From Bretschneidera sinensis (Eukaryota; Streptophyta; Magnoliopsida; Brassicales; Akaniaceae): a stretch of DNA of 64,000 nucleotides. Every line of letters begins with the position of its first letter. The first letter of the stretch is position 1. A program made the translations under genes and the position numbers. The notes beneath the pieces were generated by a model. The model was not told the origin of the DNA, did not search any database, and saw only the letters and a list, made by a program, of their open reading frames with translations. The stretch lies in contig CM043701.1 of assembly GCA_023935145.1 (NCBI GenBank), positions 73,268,817 through 73,332,816 of the forward strand, given 5' to 3'. This document shows positions 12,757 to 24,910 of the stretch, one piece after another.

Positions 12757-12859
12757 TAAACTCTTTACTTCCTTGAGTTACTCGGAGGTAAAGGAAGCAA
12801 ATGTTGGCATGATGTTTTGGGTGTCTGGTACCAGGCGATCAATTGTGCTTTTTTGAATG

Positions 12860-13315
12860 CTAAGTCTTTTCACTTTGGAGATGGTGGTCTTCGTCCTTTT
12901 TGGAGAAGGTGGTCATTTTCCACCTAGGATAGAGGGGTCCTCATCTCTTATCGATGATGGTGGTCATCGTCCTTCATCTGAGCTGGTGGACTTCGTACCT
13001 CGTCAGAGATCGTAGATGGTGGACTTCATCCCTTGTCGGAGATGATGGATGTAATCCCTCATTGAAGACGGTGGACTTTGTCCCTCTTCGAAGATTTTGG
13101 TCCTTATCCCTCATTGGAAATGGTAAACTTTTTCCCTTTTTGGAGACAGTTGTCCTTGTCCCTCGTCGAAGATGGTGGTCCTTGTCCACTATTGAGAAAG
13201 TAATCTTCTTCTCCCTCAGAAAAGGGAGTTTTCTTACCCCTTGGAGAAGGGGGTATTCTTTTACCTTAGCAAAAGGTAGTCTTCTTCCACTTTAAGAGAA
13301 TGTGGTCTTCATGCT
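12860..13315 (+). repeat. Minisatellite of about 26-27 bp in element F
   Basis: About 15 degenerate units of the type GATGGTGGTCCTTGTCCCTC are strung together, with the last few drifting to CTTCTTCCC-rich variants. The unit length is close to a multiple of three, so open frames cross it on both strands; these are artefacts of periodicity and not genes. The array lies just inside the 3' LTR of F. Tat/Ogre elements are known to carry variable tandem repeats in that position. Confidence 0.8.
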
Positions 13316-13394
13316 TGCTGACTTCATGAATTGGTCACCTAGATCCTAGACCCTCTTAAGTGTAAAAATCGGGGCCGGGGCTTCTTTTCTCTTA

Positions 13395-14035
13395 CTCAAA
13401 AGAAACAACTAAGAAATTTTTTTCAAACTTGGACCCAGCCTAGGCTAAATAGGGTGTCGTCGGACCCAAGGCCACTAGACCAAGACACACAAAATTTCTT
13501 TTTTTTTTCAAAAAAATTAAACTTGGACCCAGTATTTGTTGAAAAATCCCACAACCAGTCAGACTAGGATGCAATTTAATTTTTTCAAAAAATCCTAATA
13601 AATATTTTTGAACTTGGACCCGGCCTAGGCTGATTGGGTGTTATTGGACCTTACTAGGTGGCCCCAGGGCTGTCCAAACCAGGGTGAGCAATTTTTTTTT
13701 TATAAAACTTAAAAAGAAATCGAACTTGCACCTGTCCCGAGCTAGCTAAGGTGTGGTCGGTCCCTATAGGGCGGCCCTAAGACTGATCAAACTTAGTCTA
13801 TTGTTTTTTTCTTCAAAAAATTTAGAAAAAAATATTTTTCAGACACAAACTGAGCTAGGGTCGGCCAGCCTTTGTTCGGTAGCCTTAAGGCTGGCCAGAT
13901 AGGTCTTAATTTTTTTCCAAAAAAGTTTTTAAAAAAATAATTTTCAAACGCAAACTGAGCTAAAGTTGGCCATGGCATCACCAGCTCCAGCTGGGTGGCC
14001 TTAAAACCAACCAAACTGGTCCCAATTTTTTTAAG
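13395..14035 (+). repeat. Second tandem array in F, units of about 110-150 bp
   Basis: About five degenerate units each combine a T/A homopolymer block with a phrase such as AACTTGGACCCGGCCTAGGC and a TGGCC-rich tail. Copies start near 13424, 13510, 13608, 13720, 13842 and 13950. Units vary through indels in the poly-T/poly-A spacers. The two arrays together fill about 1.2 kb between F's 3' LTR and its coding debris. Confidence 0.7.
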
Positions 14036-16600
14036 GTTTCTACTAGACCTAAGAGGATGATAGGAAACACTCGCAAAGGTTTTTTGTGATTCCTCTAAAA
14101 AAAATAAAAATTTGAAGAGGTTTGGGAAAATAACCATTACCTGCTCTGATTTTTCTTTTTTGCGCGGTATAAAGACACTAGGTTAGCTTTTGGCTTACCT
14201 TTCCATGTGCTTGTAGTGTTTTTTTTAGGCTTAATTATGGATTTGATTAGATCCATAACGGAAGACGGTTGGGTTGCCTCTTCCTCACCCTTGGCGTCTT
14301 CTTCATAAGACAACTTGTTTTTTTACCAAGTGTTTGTTATTTGGTGTTTGGTGCATTCACCAAGGCATGCTTGATTAGATCCCTAGTACATCTTAAGCCA
14401 AACAGTTAACGACAATCTCTTCCTCTTGGTGTATTTTGACTTCCACCCTTTGCATGGTGGAGTGGAGAGAGTTAATTGAGCAAGGTGACTTAGAGTCGAT
14501 GGATTAATGACCAAGTACCAAGTGGTTGGATGGCCTAGTGATGGCCTCAAGTGGCCAAGAGGGGAATTCATATAGGAGGGTGCATCGTATAGGATACTTG
14601 GCTTTAATGAAAATTAGTTTTCTTTTACTTATTTCTCTTCAAGTGCTTCTTATGACCTTAGCTTGATTCATATGGAACTTACAAGACTCCTCAATGTCGG
14701 GTGTCTAGTGACGAGTGAGTTGGAGCCGAGTGATGGAAAACTGGGTATCAAGCATCATTAGTCGAGTGGTATACCCTAGATGGTTAGGTGGTGAGGTGAT
14801 ATGAAGATAATTTTAAATGAATAAGTGGCTAGATGGTCAGGTGAAGTGTCGGATAACCAGATAGCTAGAAAGTCTAGTGGTGGTGTTAGATAGCTAGGTG
14901 ACCTTTGAGACTCAGTTTTTTTGTTTTTTTTTTTTTTGTGATGAGGGTGTAGCTCGGGAAGGTATAACATTCTAGACACCTTCTTAAGAAATGTCCTACC
15001 TCTTGGATAATAAAAGGGTATAACTCGAGAAGGTCTATCATTCGGACCTTGGATTAGCTCGTTGAGCCGGGGAGCTTGAACATCAGCGTGTCTTGGTTCG
15101 TATGATCATTTTTTTCCCTACATATTTAAACCTGTTAACCAGCAAAACCTCGAGGGGCTGACCCTAGAGGCGACTAGTCTTATCCACCACATGTAGGAAT
15201 AATAGGAGCACTGGTGAGTTTGGCAAGCAGGTATTAGACCCGATACAAACTATCATGTCCCTTTTATAGTTGCCTTTATCCTAATCTACCGTGGGTTAGG
15301 CCCAGGTAGTTGGGGATTATACCTACTAGAGGTGACTTAGAAATGCTTAGTATTTCCCTGTTTACCATGGGTGATACCTAGGTTGTTAAATGACGCTTGT
15401 TAGAGGCGGCTTGTCAGATAATCTAGGTGGTATTTTATCCTTGCAATTAATCAAAACTTAGAAAAAGTTATGCAAAAGATTGATTTTATTAACCTGAAGG
15501 AAACTAAAATTTACATAATCAAATTTTAAAGAGAAACGTAGAGAAAGTAAGTAGTTACTAGCCAGGGATGGTGTGAGTTACCATTCCCCTTCCTTCTTAC
15601 CCCTGTCTAGTCATGACATAGGGCCATATAATGGCATTACTTTGGATAGGGCCATTCAATCCTCCTTAACCTAAGTTTTGTTGGCTCATTCAGAGATGCC
15701 ATGGGCATGGAGCCCCAGTGATGGTGAAGATCGTCTGACTAAGGTCTAAACTGTGTCGCGACCCATTTGTTTTCCCCTATTATATTGGGAGCAAATCGTG
15801 GGTCATTTTCTTGATTGGTTGTATTAATGGAGGTCATCCTTGATGTTGGACATTCATAGCAACTCAATGTAGACTACATAACCCTAGAGAGTTTTGAGGA
15901 GATCAACTAAGACAAGAAACCAACCTTAGAATTCTCGATCCTGGGTTTCTAGGATGCTTCTGGTTGATGAACTTTTGAGGTATTTTCTTCTGACAATGGC
16001 CATGGTTTCATCATTGAGCTACTTAGGCTTAGTTTTCTCCGACCCATGATCTCGTGGATCGTTTCATTGAGTCATTTTACTTTTAAGCTTTGACTAAAAT
16101 CGAGAAATCTTGGTATGGGGATCTTATTGGAGGCAAAGTCATTTTGAGTGTAGGTCTTCCTTTAATTGTGGAGAAATTTTTTTGATTGTTAGCCCCCTGA
16201 TCTCGACGAGGATGGTGTACGCAACTGAAAAGTTCTCTTCTTGGCTCTCCATTTCGATGTTGGACCTTTTAATGTTGGAAGGAAACTTAAGATACCGACC
16301 CACTTGGAGGTCTTTCCTTTAGGGTGTGGTTTCTTATGAGTCTTTATTATGTTAATCCATTCTTCATTACTTCATTCTCTAAGTGGTAGTGCGTCATTCA
16401 TTTTGATGCATTAGTCAGCAGTCGACGTTGTGGTTGAGGTTGGGGAGCATGGCATTGTGGACTTAGGTTTCTAGTAAAGTGATTGCTGAACTTATGACTA
16501 AATTTTTCAAAGGGACTGATGGAGCTGGGAGAAAGAATTGGTGAGATAGGGTTGGCGAGGAGAGATCGATAGGGTTAGAAAGTTTGGACATGTTTAGTAA
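14036..16600. other. Interior of element F, no recognisable coding sequence
   Basis: This part should contain pol on the minus strand, but no RT, RNase H or integrase motif can be read. There are short local repetitions of TAGATGG/GGTGAGGTGA type near 14700-14900. Frames on the plus strand here are not supported by any family resemblance. Confidence 0.5.
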
Positions 16601-17290
16601 AGGTATCCATCTTGTCTCTCAAGGTCTGTAGATGGTCAGCTCTGACAGTTTTTTCACTCTAGTTGTGACAGTGTGAATAGAAGCAAAAAATGTCTTCTAG
16701 TTTTTATGATGCCAGAAGACTTGTCAGTTTATAATAGGCCCTCATTGGGCTCACTGTTTAGTTAGGGGTCTACTTGATGGTAGGTGTTCTGACTAAGGAG
16801 GTCAGCTGAACTTGCATCGTACACCAGTACCTCTTTAACTATGCAGCTAAACATAATCATGGTGTCTTCATGCAGAGTCTAAAAGCCATCGAGGTCGTCA
16901 AAGGTGAAGGTGGTGACTTGGTTTGCCATATTTTGGTATGACAAATGGTGGTGTCAATTGTGACAATGTGAACCATCCTGGGATAATGTTCCACTGGACT
17001 TAGAGCTAAACGACCCCTCAACGCATAGTAAGCCTTCACTAGGCTCACCGTTTCATTGAGGGCCAGTTTGTTGACAGCTTTAGGGACTGTGACGAAACCA
17101 AGTTATCTAGTTGGTGGATACCTTTTTTTAGAGTGGCCAGGAAAACTTTGCATGTAATGACGTTTGAGGCATTGTGAATTAGTATAAGGGACTGATAGTT
17201 GATGAAGCTATCTTTAGGATAGGTAGGGCTGTCGTACTGGTAAATCTCATATATCTTGAAGCCTTTGGTAAAGTGGTTCCACAAGGATAT
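16600..17290 (-). pseudogene. Element F gag remnant
   Basis: The minus-strand frame ending at 17045 reads IYQYDSPTYPKDSFINYQS then LILIHNASNVITCKVFLATL. This follows the Ty3/gypsy gag core pattern of YDG...DP..H..SFQ...L.GA.D...CRAFP.TLKG in order and spacing. The usual W-containing segment after it is lost. Related sequence recurs at about 16700-16800, 17010-17090 and 17880-17960, so the region has been locally duplicated. It is broken by stops and shifts and is not functional. Confidence 0.65.
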
Positions 17291-18099
17291 CCTGAGTAAA
17301 AGGTTGTTGATTCTTAATGCTCAGTGTAAGGGTGACAATGTTGTTTCAATGGATGACATCCTCAACTTCCGTTCTATTTCTCTTGTTTTTCTCTCAGACT
17401 TCTTGACCAACTCATATGCCTTCTAGAGGAGGCGTAAAACTAATTCTCAAATACTATCTCATTGGAACCAGACATTTTGGTACATGTGTGATACCATTCA
17501 CTTTTATTGCTATGTGTTGATTATAGGTTCTATCTCTCTCCTGCGGCCCCTCTATACCTTGTAGCGTGGGGTCACATGCTTATCCTTCCATGGACACCTC
17601 TATGTCTCTTTCTTCCCCGAAGGTTCCAGAATCTCATAAGAGTCATTAATACTTTTGAATCGGTCTATACAGGTGTTGCATTCAATGGAAAGATTTATTG
17701 GGAGAAAGTTTTAGACTAAGGCTGTCAAGGCATCTATATTATCTCTCATGGTAAGAGGTGTTTAATCCTGACTACTTCTGTATCCTAGTCACGATGGTGA
17801 GAGTCAGATTAAGACAGTCTTTTGATCGGTCGGACCAAAACTATCTTTTGGTTGACCTGGGTATAAGAGACCCACTAATGCGTAGTGGGCCTTCACTTGT
17901 CCCACAGTTTAACTAGGGGTTGACCTGCTGAGAGGCTAGAACAACTTTAAGGGTCACCACTAAAAGAGCTATCTAGCTGTGCGACTATTATGAGGGTTAC
18001 GATTGCACGCATAATGTCTAGTCATCATTGTTCTGGCAATCATCTTCCATATAAGATTTGGTGATGTGGGTTATTGACTATCCACAGATGATGCCAATT

Positions 18100-18585
18100 T
18101 GTTGATACCCAAAATATGACTGGGATAAAGCTGAAAACTCACAAATGGGTCTTGCTTGATTGAGTCATCTGGAGGGTAGGTTGATTGCTTGTCCTTGAAA
18201 ATAAGAACAAGGGAGACACTAAGTGACGCAGACTTAGGTTCTCTGAGGTAACTCTCTAATGCCTAAGTTATTAATTGTAAGAAGAAATTGAATGAATTTA
18301 AATAGTAAAAATGTTTAGAGGGAGAAATTGTTCATTCCAGAAATGATTTGTGAGTCGTTTATTTATAGTGAAATGAGGTTAATCTTGATTAGGAAACCAT
18401 TAATGCAAAACGATATAGATCGTGGATTTGGGTGGCTGAGATTGAACTATAAATTTTAGTGCAATAATTGTATATTCTCCTTGAGGTGAATAATTATCGT
18501 TTTACCTTAGTGGTAAATTACTGTTTTACCTTTGGTTGAGTCACGTGTCGTCTTCTGATTGGACGGTAGATTTTTGCCCACGTCA
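18100..18585 (-). repeat. Element F 5' LTR
   Basis: Partner of 12272-12756. In element orientation it starts TGACGTGGGC and ends GGGTATCAACA, and the decayed primer site follows within a few bases. Divergence between the two F LTRs is high by eye (tens of differences over 485 bp), so F is older than the nest further right. Confidence 0.8.
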
Positions 18586-18590
18586 CTTAT

Positions 18591-19129
18591 CTATATGAAT
18601 TTCGACATCATCAAGCTATTTTTTTTGTTTGTTCAAAAAATAATTGAGTGATCAATTATCTTAAAAAATTATGTTGATAGGTACATGTAAACTCTAGTGT
18701 AAGATGATAATGTAACCCGAAGGAGTAATGAGTTTTACATAAAGGCTCGAATTGATGATGTTATGGAAACTTCTGTGCGATCTTTGCTCAGATTGTTCTG
18801 GAACTCCATTGTGTGTGCTTAAAAATTGTCTACTTGGCATTGATACTTAGAATCAATTGGCCATTTCATCTAATGATGGTTTTTTTCATCACACAATGTT
18901 TTTCATTGGTTCCAAACCAAAATTATTGCTCATAGACCATATACATATCATTTATCTTGGAACTTTCTTTTCATTTATACATGTTGGTCTCTTTGTTACA
19001 CTAAAAAAGAGTCTTTGAAGACAAGTTTATCACTCACAACAAACTTATCAAAATTGCCACATTCAAAGCCTTGTAATTCTGCCATCTCGAGCCCTACAAT
19101 CCCCAACACATAGTCGCAAGGAATTTACA
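18591..19129. other. Intergenic stretch, nothing recognised
   Basis: AT-rich sequence between element F and a LINE remnant. No coding frame, LTR end or structured repeat could be supported. Confidence 0.5.
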
Positions 19130-19660
19130 GGTTAGTGTTTTAGCTAGGCGCGTATGGGTTAGGTTAAACTTAAGTTTGCTGAATCATCTATGGTGATATA
19201 GGTACGGTTAGGGGTGGTTTAATAAGGAATAAGTGGGGAAGATGGCTTGGCAAGTTCACATGAAATTTTTCTACTACATTGAGTGTTCAAGTGGAATTAT
19301 GGGTCTTTATGGTATGAGTTTAGCCTTGCCAAAGAGAAAGGTTTTACACATACTGAAGTTTAGGTGAATAAAAAATCCATTATCAATTTTTTATAGAAGG
19401 CTAATACTGATTTGCAGCCACATAGTGCTTTTATCATTGATTGCAGGTTTTTGATGCACTAATTGGACATCCAAGAGTTGAAGCATATTCATAGTGAGGA
19501 TAACAATTATGTGGATATGCTTGTCAAGAGAGCTTCAACCAATGACTTAGGATTTGTTACTATTGTTGATCAACTTTTTGTTTTTGTTTTTGGATTTATA
19601 AGTGAGAGGGATTCCATTCCCCATGCTTTTAAATTGTACTTAACTTTTATTTTTTAAGTT
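19130..19660 (+). pseudogene. LINE 3'-end remnant with RNase H-like (RVT_3) domain
   Basis: Plus-strand frames contain FSLAKEKGFTHTEV, then KANTDLQPHSAFIIDCRF, then after a frameshift LDIQELKHIHSEDNNYVDML and VKRASTNDLGFVTIVDQ. The order matches the C-terminal RNase H-like domain of plant LINEs, which has ...LA..KG...LEVE.DS..I and I.HV.RE.N..AD.LAK. Stops and frameshifts show it is dead. The 3' side ends in an A-rich block near 19668-19680, consistent with truncation from the 5' end, the usual fate of LINE copies. Confidence 0.7.
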
Positions 19661-21217
19661 CCTTTTAAAAAAAATTTAATGAGAAAAGGGTACTAGAGTA
19701 AAATGAGGTTCCCAAGTATTGAACACGTGCAAGACTTCTGCTCGATATCATATATATGTTACACGAATAATTGGATGGCCAACTATCCCAAATGATGAGA
19801 AAATATGGTATCATAGCTCTATGTCCTGATTTCAAGTCTAAGGAAACCCTCAACCACCTTTTGATTAATGTTTCACCCGGTGTTTTTTTATAGTTGTGTG
19901 CCCTGCAAGCCAATAGCGTTTGATGTTATGGGAATATTATTTGTAAATTGATCTTATTTATTTATTTACAATAAATAATACTTATGATATTTTTTTTATT
20001 TATCATGTTCATTATAAATCACTACATGTGCATTACATGATAAAACTCATAGAATAAGAGCAATGGAAATAAGCACCATGATGAGATCATGCTAATGAAA
20101 TCTATTTCCTTAAGCATTATTCTTAAATGTTCCTAATCATAGAATCAATAAGAAGGGACGTTAGTGAATCCGAATAGATTAGTACATACTATGTTTCCTC
20201 AAGGAGTTGAAGGTGATTGATCTCATTGTCACTAGTGTATGAGACACTAAAACAAGTTATATAGGTGATTGTTAGAGAACAGGTACACCTAACTTACTCA
20301 ACTAAGTAATTTCTAATGGACATTTTACTGGTTATCAATAGGAGTTCTTACATTGCAGTTGTACAAGTGATCCTTGGAATTGAGGCACCATGGATATCTT
20401 GTGTATATGCCATTATGCTTTGATTCTATTTAAATGTGGTTTTAATCATGAGCCACATAAAGGTAGTAATTGGGTATGATCGCTTATCCATGGAGGTTAT
20501 TGAGTGTACAATAGATGATCCATCACTCTCAATAAAAGAGGAAAAATGTCCTATATGACATGATTAAGTCATTGCTTGGAAATTCCTTGGCCAAGGTAGC
20601 GTGAAAATTAGAGAAGAGTTTCTAATTTTACCATTAAAGTTATGAACTTGAGATCAAGATACATATGATTAAATAATTGAGGCTTGACAGTAAATCCTTG
20701 CCTTAGGTTTAATCAAGGTCACTGCATGATGGAAAGGTTGAAATGTATGGTAGCTATTAACAGAAAGGTTCACATTAATTCATATTGCCTAGGTAGTCAT
20801 GATATACTACTAGTTGTTAATCAAAACTTGTGGAAGCCCTTAAAAATTAATTGTAATTAATTCTTAATGAAAGTGATAATTAAAAAAAAGTTTTATTAAA
20901 ATTAAAATTAAAAAGAGTTTTAATTAATAGGATGAGATCTAATTGTTACAAAAAAGTTACGACCTACTGCAAACGCGATATTGAACCTAAGTGGTCACAC
21001 CCAATAACACAATTGTATGAATAGAAAAATTGGGGGGGGGGGGGGGGGGCAATAGAGATATTTTAGGAATGAAATTAAACTAAGGGTTTATTTTCAATTC
21101 TAACATCCTATAGCCTTTAAGAGTAAAGGTTCAATATAAATAAGGGTTTTATTTGATGAAAACCCTAATGGTGATTATTAGATATTAAGATTAGATCTTA
21201 AACTCTCTCTCCAAAAC
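19661..21217. other. Intergenic stretch, possible LTR debris, 18-base poly-G
   Basis: There is no supported gene. The phrase AAGTGGTCACACCCAATAAC near 20989-21010 and the surrounding layout resemble the end of a plant LTR, but there is no partner copy. A run of 18 G lies at 21032-21049. The right edge abuts the 5' LTR of element A. Confidence 0.45.
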
Positions 21218-23113
21218 TATAATACCTGTATTCGTAAAGTAAGGATAAAGAAGTAATTCAATAAATATGACATGGAATTAAAATAATATATATGTGAAAG
21301 ATTTATTATTGAATAAAATAATTCTTTTGAAGAAAAAAAACTATGGCAACACCTGGAATCCAGGTATTGCCAAAAGAGGGAGTGTGGTGTGCTATGTATC
21401 ATGCATGATACACAGCACAAAAGTGAACAGTTTTTTTTTGGGGGGGGGGCAAAAATCTATATATATATATATATATATATATACACGGTTTCTTTATTTT
21501 TTTTTATATACTTACCAAATCCTGATTGGTTTTCTTCCTTTCACAATTCAAACTACTCTATTTCTCTAAACATTTGGGGATCGAAAGAAAGGTTGAAAGA
21601 GTAAAATTTTGAAGGATTTACGGGAGAATTTTATAGAGAGGCACGAGAAGCTCTAAGAAAAATAGAAGGTAATAACATAAGTTTTATTTTTGAAATTTAG
21701 CATACATGAAATTTTCCGGAATTCAAAGTGGGAATTTTCAAAGGATGTGAATTATGGAAGAATTGAAGAATAAATTAGAAATTTTAATATAAATATTATG
21801 TCAGGTGTTGACAATCAGCAAACAAGAGAAATTGCTGAGAGGATTAGGAAAGGCAAGGAGGTGATCCACGGGTAGCTCTAAGTGCTACAAGGTGAGTTAG
21901 ATTTACTTTAAGTGATCAAGATAAATATGAAATATCTAGTGATAATATTAGAATAAATTATTAGCTTATGTTTTGGTAGTAGATGAAAATTTTTATGATG
22001 GGTATGATAGGTATAATTGATATGTAGAAAATTATTATATGAGAAGTAATACTATCAGAATAATGAGTCGATTTAATAATGAATGTGATAAATGAAATTC
22101 TTGACGAGTTATGGTTGATAAATTGATGTGATATATGAGAAAAAGAAATTAGTGAAATTGATCAAATAGTAATTTGAGAAAAGGTAGGATAGCTAAATTA
22201 AATGTCTGAATATATGCTTGTTTTTATATGCTTGTTCATATGCATATGCATGAAATAAAAGAACCGGGAGGGGGTCGATCTAAATGAAAAACCGTGACAG
22301 CTGGTATATGCTTGAAATAAATGAAAACTGTGAAAGCTGGTATATATTAGAAATAAATGAAAACCGTAACAACCGGTATATGTTGGAAATAAAAGAACCG
22401 GAAGGGGACCAGTCTAAATGAAATAAAAGAACTGGGAAGACAGCCGGTCTAAGATAAAAACATGTTGAGATGTGGAAAGACATTCCCTAATAATAATTCA
22501 TGCATTGCATCTGTTTAAAATATTGATTGTATTATTAAAATGTTGAAGTGTTGTTTGTTATTGTAAATTTATTTATAGATGAATGAGTCTCGCAGAGAGA
22601 CAGTTATAGTGAGAAAGAAACATGGAAGCATGATATGATAAGAACTATCAAATGGTAGACTATATGCTATTATCAAGTTATATGAGATATAAATGATTAA
22701 ATATTAAAAGATTATTTATACAAATTGAATACTTCTAGTAAATTTAATTCACCGAGCTTGTGAAGCTCATCCCTCATTGTACAATGATTTCAGGTAGCAG
22801 ACAGAACAGATAGTTTGGTGAGTGAGATTCAGATGAAATCATTATCTGTAAGCAACGTGCGTGTCCACATCCTTAGACTAATGAGAAAATAAAATAAAAA
22901 TTTATTTGTAAATATTCATGCATTTTACGTTGTATGTAATGTTTAAGTCAATATCAGAATGATGTATCTCCCCTGTTGAGGGTTGAGGGTTGAGGATTGA
23001 AGTAAAAATTTATTTTGGTATTATTTTTATTGTTGCATATATGTGTCATGCTGGGATTTTCAAAATATGATAACACCATCTCGAGGGTGGCCAACCTGGG
23101 ATGGGTCGTTACA
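21218..23113 (+). repeat. Element A 5' LTR
   Basis: About 1.9 kb, beginning TATAATACCTG (the 3' copy has TGTAATACCTG) and ending GGGTCGTTACA. It contains a pair of hairpins (21343-21418), an AT microsatellite (about 21458-21482), and a repeated block near 22290-22400 with three AACCGTGACAGC-type units. It is co-linear with 62474 onward apart from one indel of about 165 bp and one repeat-unit difference. Confidence 0.9.
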
Positions 23114-23117
23114 ATTT

Positions 23118-23129
23118 TGGTATCAGAGC
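23118..23129 (+). other. Element A primer binding site, initiator tRNA-Met
   Basis: TGGTATCAGAGC lies four bases after the 5' LTR end. It is the standard complement of the 3' end of initiator tRNA-Met, used by Tekay and many other plant LTR retrotransposons to start minus-strand DNA synthesis. It is intact. Confidence 0.95.
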
Positions 23130-23209
23130 ATTAGGTTTTATGATTCTATAGACTGCATAAAAGTAAGAAAGTGGAAGATTAAAATGAATTATATTTTAAT
23201 AGTCTGAGG

Positions 23210-24390
23210 ATGACACGTGGACGTGCTAGTGCTAGAGTTAGAGTTGTTGATTTGAGAGGGCGTGGTAGGCCCCCAATATTTTGACAAGTCGAAGTTGAGT
23301 CTGAATCTGTGGTTCCTAGAAGGGAATGTGTTGACAGTATAATTGATATTAGTAAAGGTGTGAGAGAATTTGAAATTGAAAGAGATGAGCTAAGATAATA
23401 TCTTACACATGCTCTTGAGAAAATGAATATAACAAATGATAGAGTTGATAGCTTATAGCATAGACTTGAGCAGTTTAGAGCAGTGCACGAGGTTGTTGTA
23501 AATACAATAATAGTAGACGTTTAAAAATGTGAGAAAGTGAGTTTATGCATGAGATGCAAAGAGATTGTAAAGTTGAATGCTTTATTGTTTAAAGGATTTA
23601 TAAATCCTTTTAAGCGTGAGTCATGAGTGAAAAACGTAGAGAGATTATTTGATATTTTACCAATGACTGACAGGCAGAAGGTCACCTTTGCTATGTTCAA
23701 GTTAGAGAGAGGCCCTAGAATAGTGGGAGGATATTCTTCTCAGGGTAAGTATAGATATTGATAGACCCTTAACCTGGAATAGGTTTAAACAGGTTTTTCT
23801 TGATAAATACTTTCCTTATACCTTTAGAGCCCAACAAGAAAGAGATTTTGTTTATTTGAGGCAAATATATTGACTATGACTCAGTATGATAACAGATTTG
23901 TGGTCTTGCCAATGGTTGTACTGAAAATGGTAAACCTAAAGGAGAAGAAGTGTAAGAGGTTCATAGACGAACTATGTTTTAAGATTTAATCAAAACTATC
24001 TTACATGAGGTATATGAATTATGTCAGGTTGGTAGATATAGCACTTCAGATTGAGAAGGATGTGATGAAATTTAGAGGTAAGAAGAGGCCTAGATTTGAG
24101 AAACCCAAAGGTGGTACCAGTATGAGTGTGCAGGGTAGGAGACCACCCAGAGGAGGTGTTCCTTGTCATAGGGAACTATAGTACGGAGTCAGAGGCAAGC
24201 AAGATCTATTGGGAACTGGGAGTCATGGTAGATTTGGAAGACAGGTTATGGGAACTGGGAGTCATGGTATAGGAAGTAAGTATGCCACCAAGGGGAAATG
24301 GTAACCTAATGTATGATCGAGAGACAGAAGTTTGTTATAGATGTAATCAGATAAGATATTTATCCTAGAATTGTTCTAATTTGAAGTACT
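23210..24390 (+). pseudogene. Element A gag, heavily broken
   Basis: A start at 23210 opens MTRGRASARVRVVDLRGRG and hits a stop after about 20 codons. Further on FRAQQERDFVYLRQ and a zinc-knuckle relic CYRCNQIRYLS (canonical CYRCGQ.GH) are readable. They follow the usual order of Tekay capsid then nucleocapsid. Stops and frameshifts are frequent. The knuckle's histidine has become tyrosine. Confidence 0.75.
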
Positions 24391-24720
24391 TTGTATGTAG
24401 AAAATGTGGACATATCAATGTTGGTTGATCCTGGTACAACCCATTCTTTTGCATCCAGTATTCATATGAAGTCTATTGATGCATGTATTAGTCCTTTGAT
24501 GCATAATATTATTGTTGAATTTCCCACTAGAGATAGAGTGATAATCATAAATGTTTACAAAGATTGTATGATTCGAATCAATGATAAAGAATTTGAAGTT
24601 AATTTATTATATTTGAATATGATAGATTTTCATTTGATTTTGGAAATGAATTGGTTGATGGTGTATAATGTCTAGATTGATTGTTGTAAGAAAAATGTGG
24701 TGTTTAAGATACTAAGACAA
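24391..24720 (+). pseudogene. Element A aspartic protease remnant
   Basis: The frame contains MLVDPGTTHSFASSIH and later DFHLILEMNWL. These match the retropepsin motifs D-S-G-A-T-H-S-F and D-x-I-L-G-M-D-W-L. The active-site serine is proline and the second glycine is glutamate, so the enzyme would be inactive. A stop follows at 24676. Confidence 0.8.
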
Positions 24721-24799
24721 GAGAATTTAGTTTTGGGAGAACATAAGATACTCTTGAACTATCTTATTTTTCTGTGACCACTAGTAGATGGTTGAAGAA

Positions 24800-24910
24800 G
24801 TGTTGTGAGGAGCATTTAGCATACATAAGGGATTCAAAAAAGGAAAATAAGAAGTTAGAATAAATCTTAGTGGTGAAAGATTATTCTAATGTATTTCTTG
24901 ATGAGTTGTC
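24800..24910 (+). pseudogene. Element A pol, segment left of insertion B
   Basis: The frame ends ...VKDYSNVFLDEL, the usual lead-in to chromovirus RT (...FPDVFPEELPGLPP). It is cut by B immediately after the target pentamer TTGTC (24906-24910). The reading resumes at 42633 with the same pentamer. Confidence 0.8.

Larger units (their letters stand above)
12272..18585 (-). mobile_element. Element F: decayed Ty3/gypsy retrotransposon, Tat/Ogre type
   Basis: Direct repeats at 12272-12756 and 18100-18585 are about 485 bp each and co-linear, and behave as LTRs of a minus-strand element (5' LTR on the right). Next to the right LTR the minus strand reads TTGGCATCATCTGTGG (18097-18082), a decayed form of the TGGCGCCGTCTGTGGG primer site used by Tat elements. 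Flanking pentamers CTCAT (12267-12271) and CTTAT (18586-18590) match at four of five bases and look like an aged target duplication. Gag debris is recognisable on the minus strand; no protease, RT or integrase is. The 5.3-kb interior is too short for an intact member, so F is a deletion derivative or a non-autonomous element. Confidence 0.8.

Noticed and set aside
12954..13295. Open frames on both strands across the minisatellite of element F
   Set aside because: They come from a repeat unit whose length is near a multiple of three. The translated repeats match no protein and are rich in W/S or K/R depending on strand.
19665..19913. 82-residue minus-strand frame beside the LINE remnant
   Set aside because: It has no family match and overlaps the likely 3' tail of the LINE on the other strand.
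22250..22460. Spaced repeats in element A's LTR as a possible CRISPR-like array
   Set aside because: Units are degenerate, unevenly spaced and shared with the 3' LTR of a plant retrotransposon. They are LTR minisatellites.
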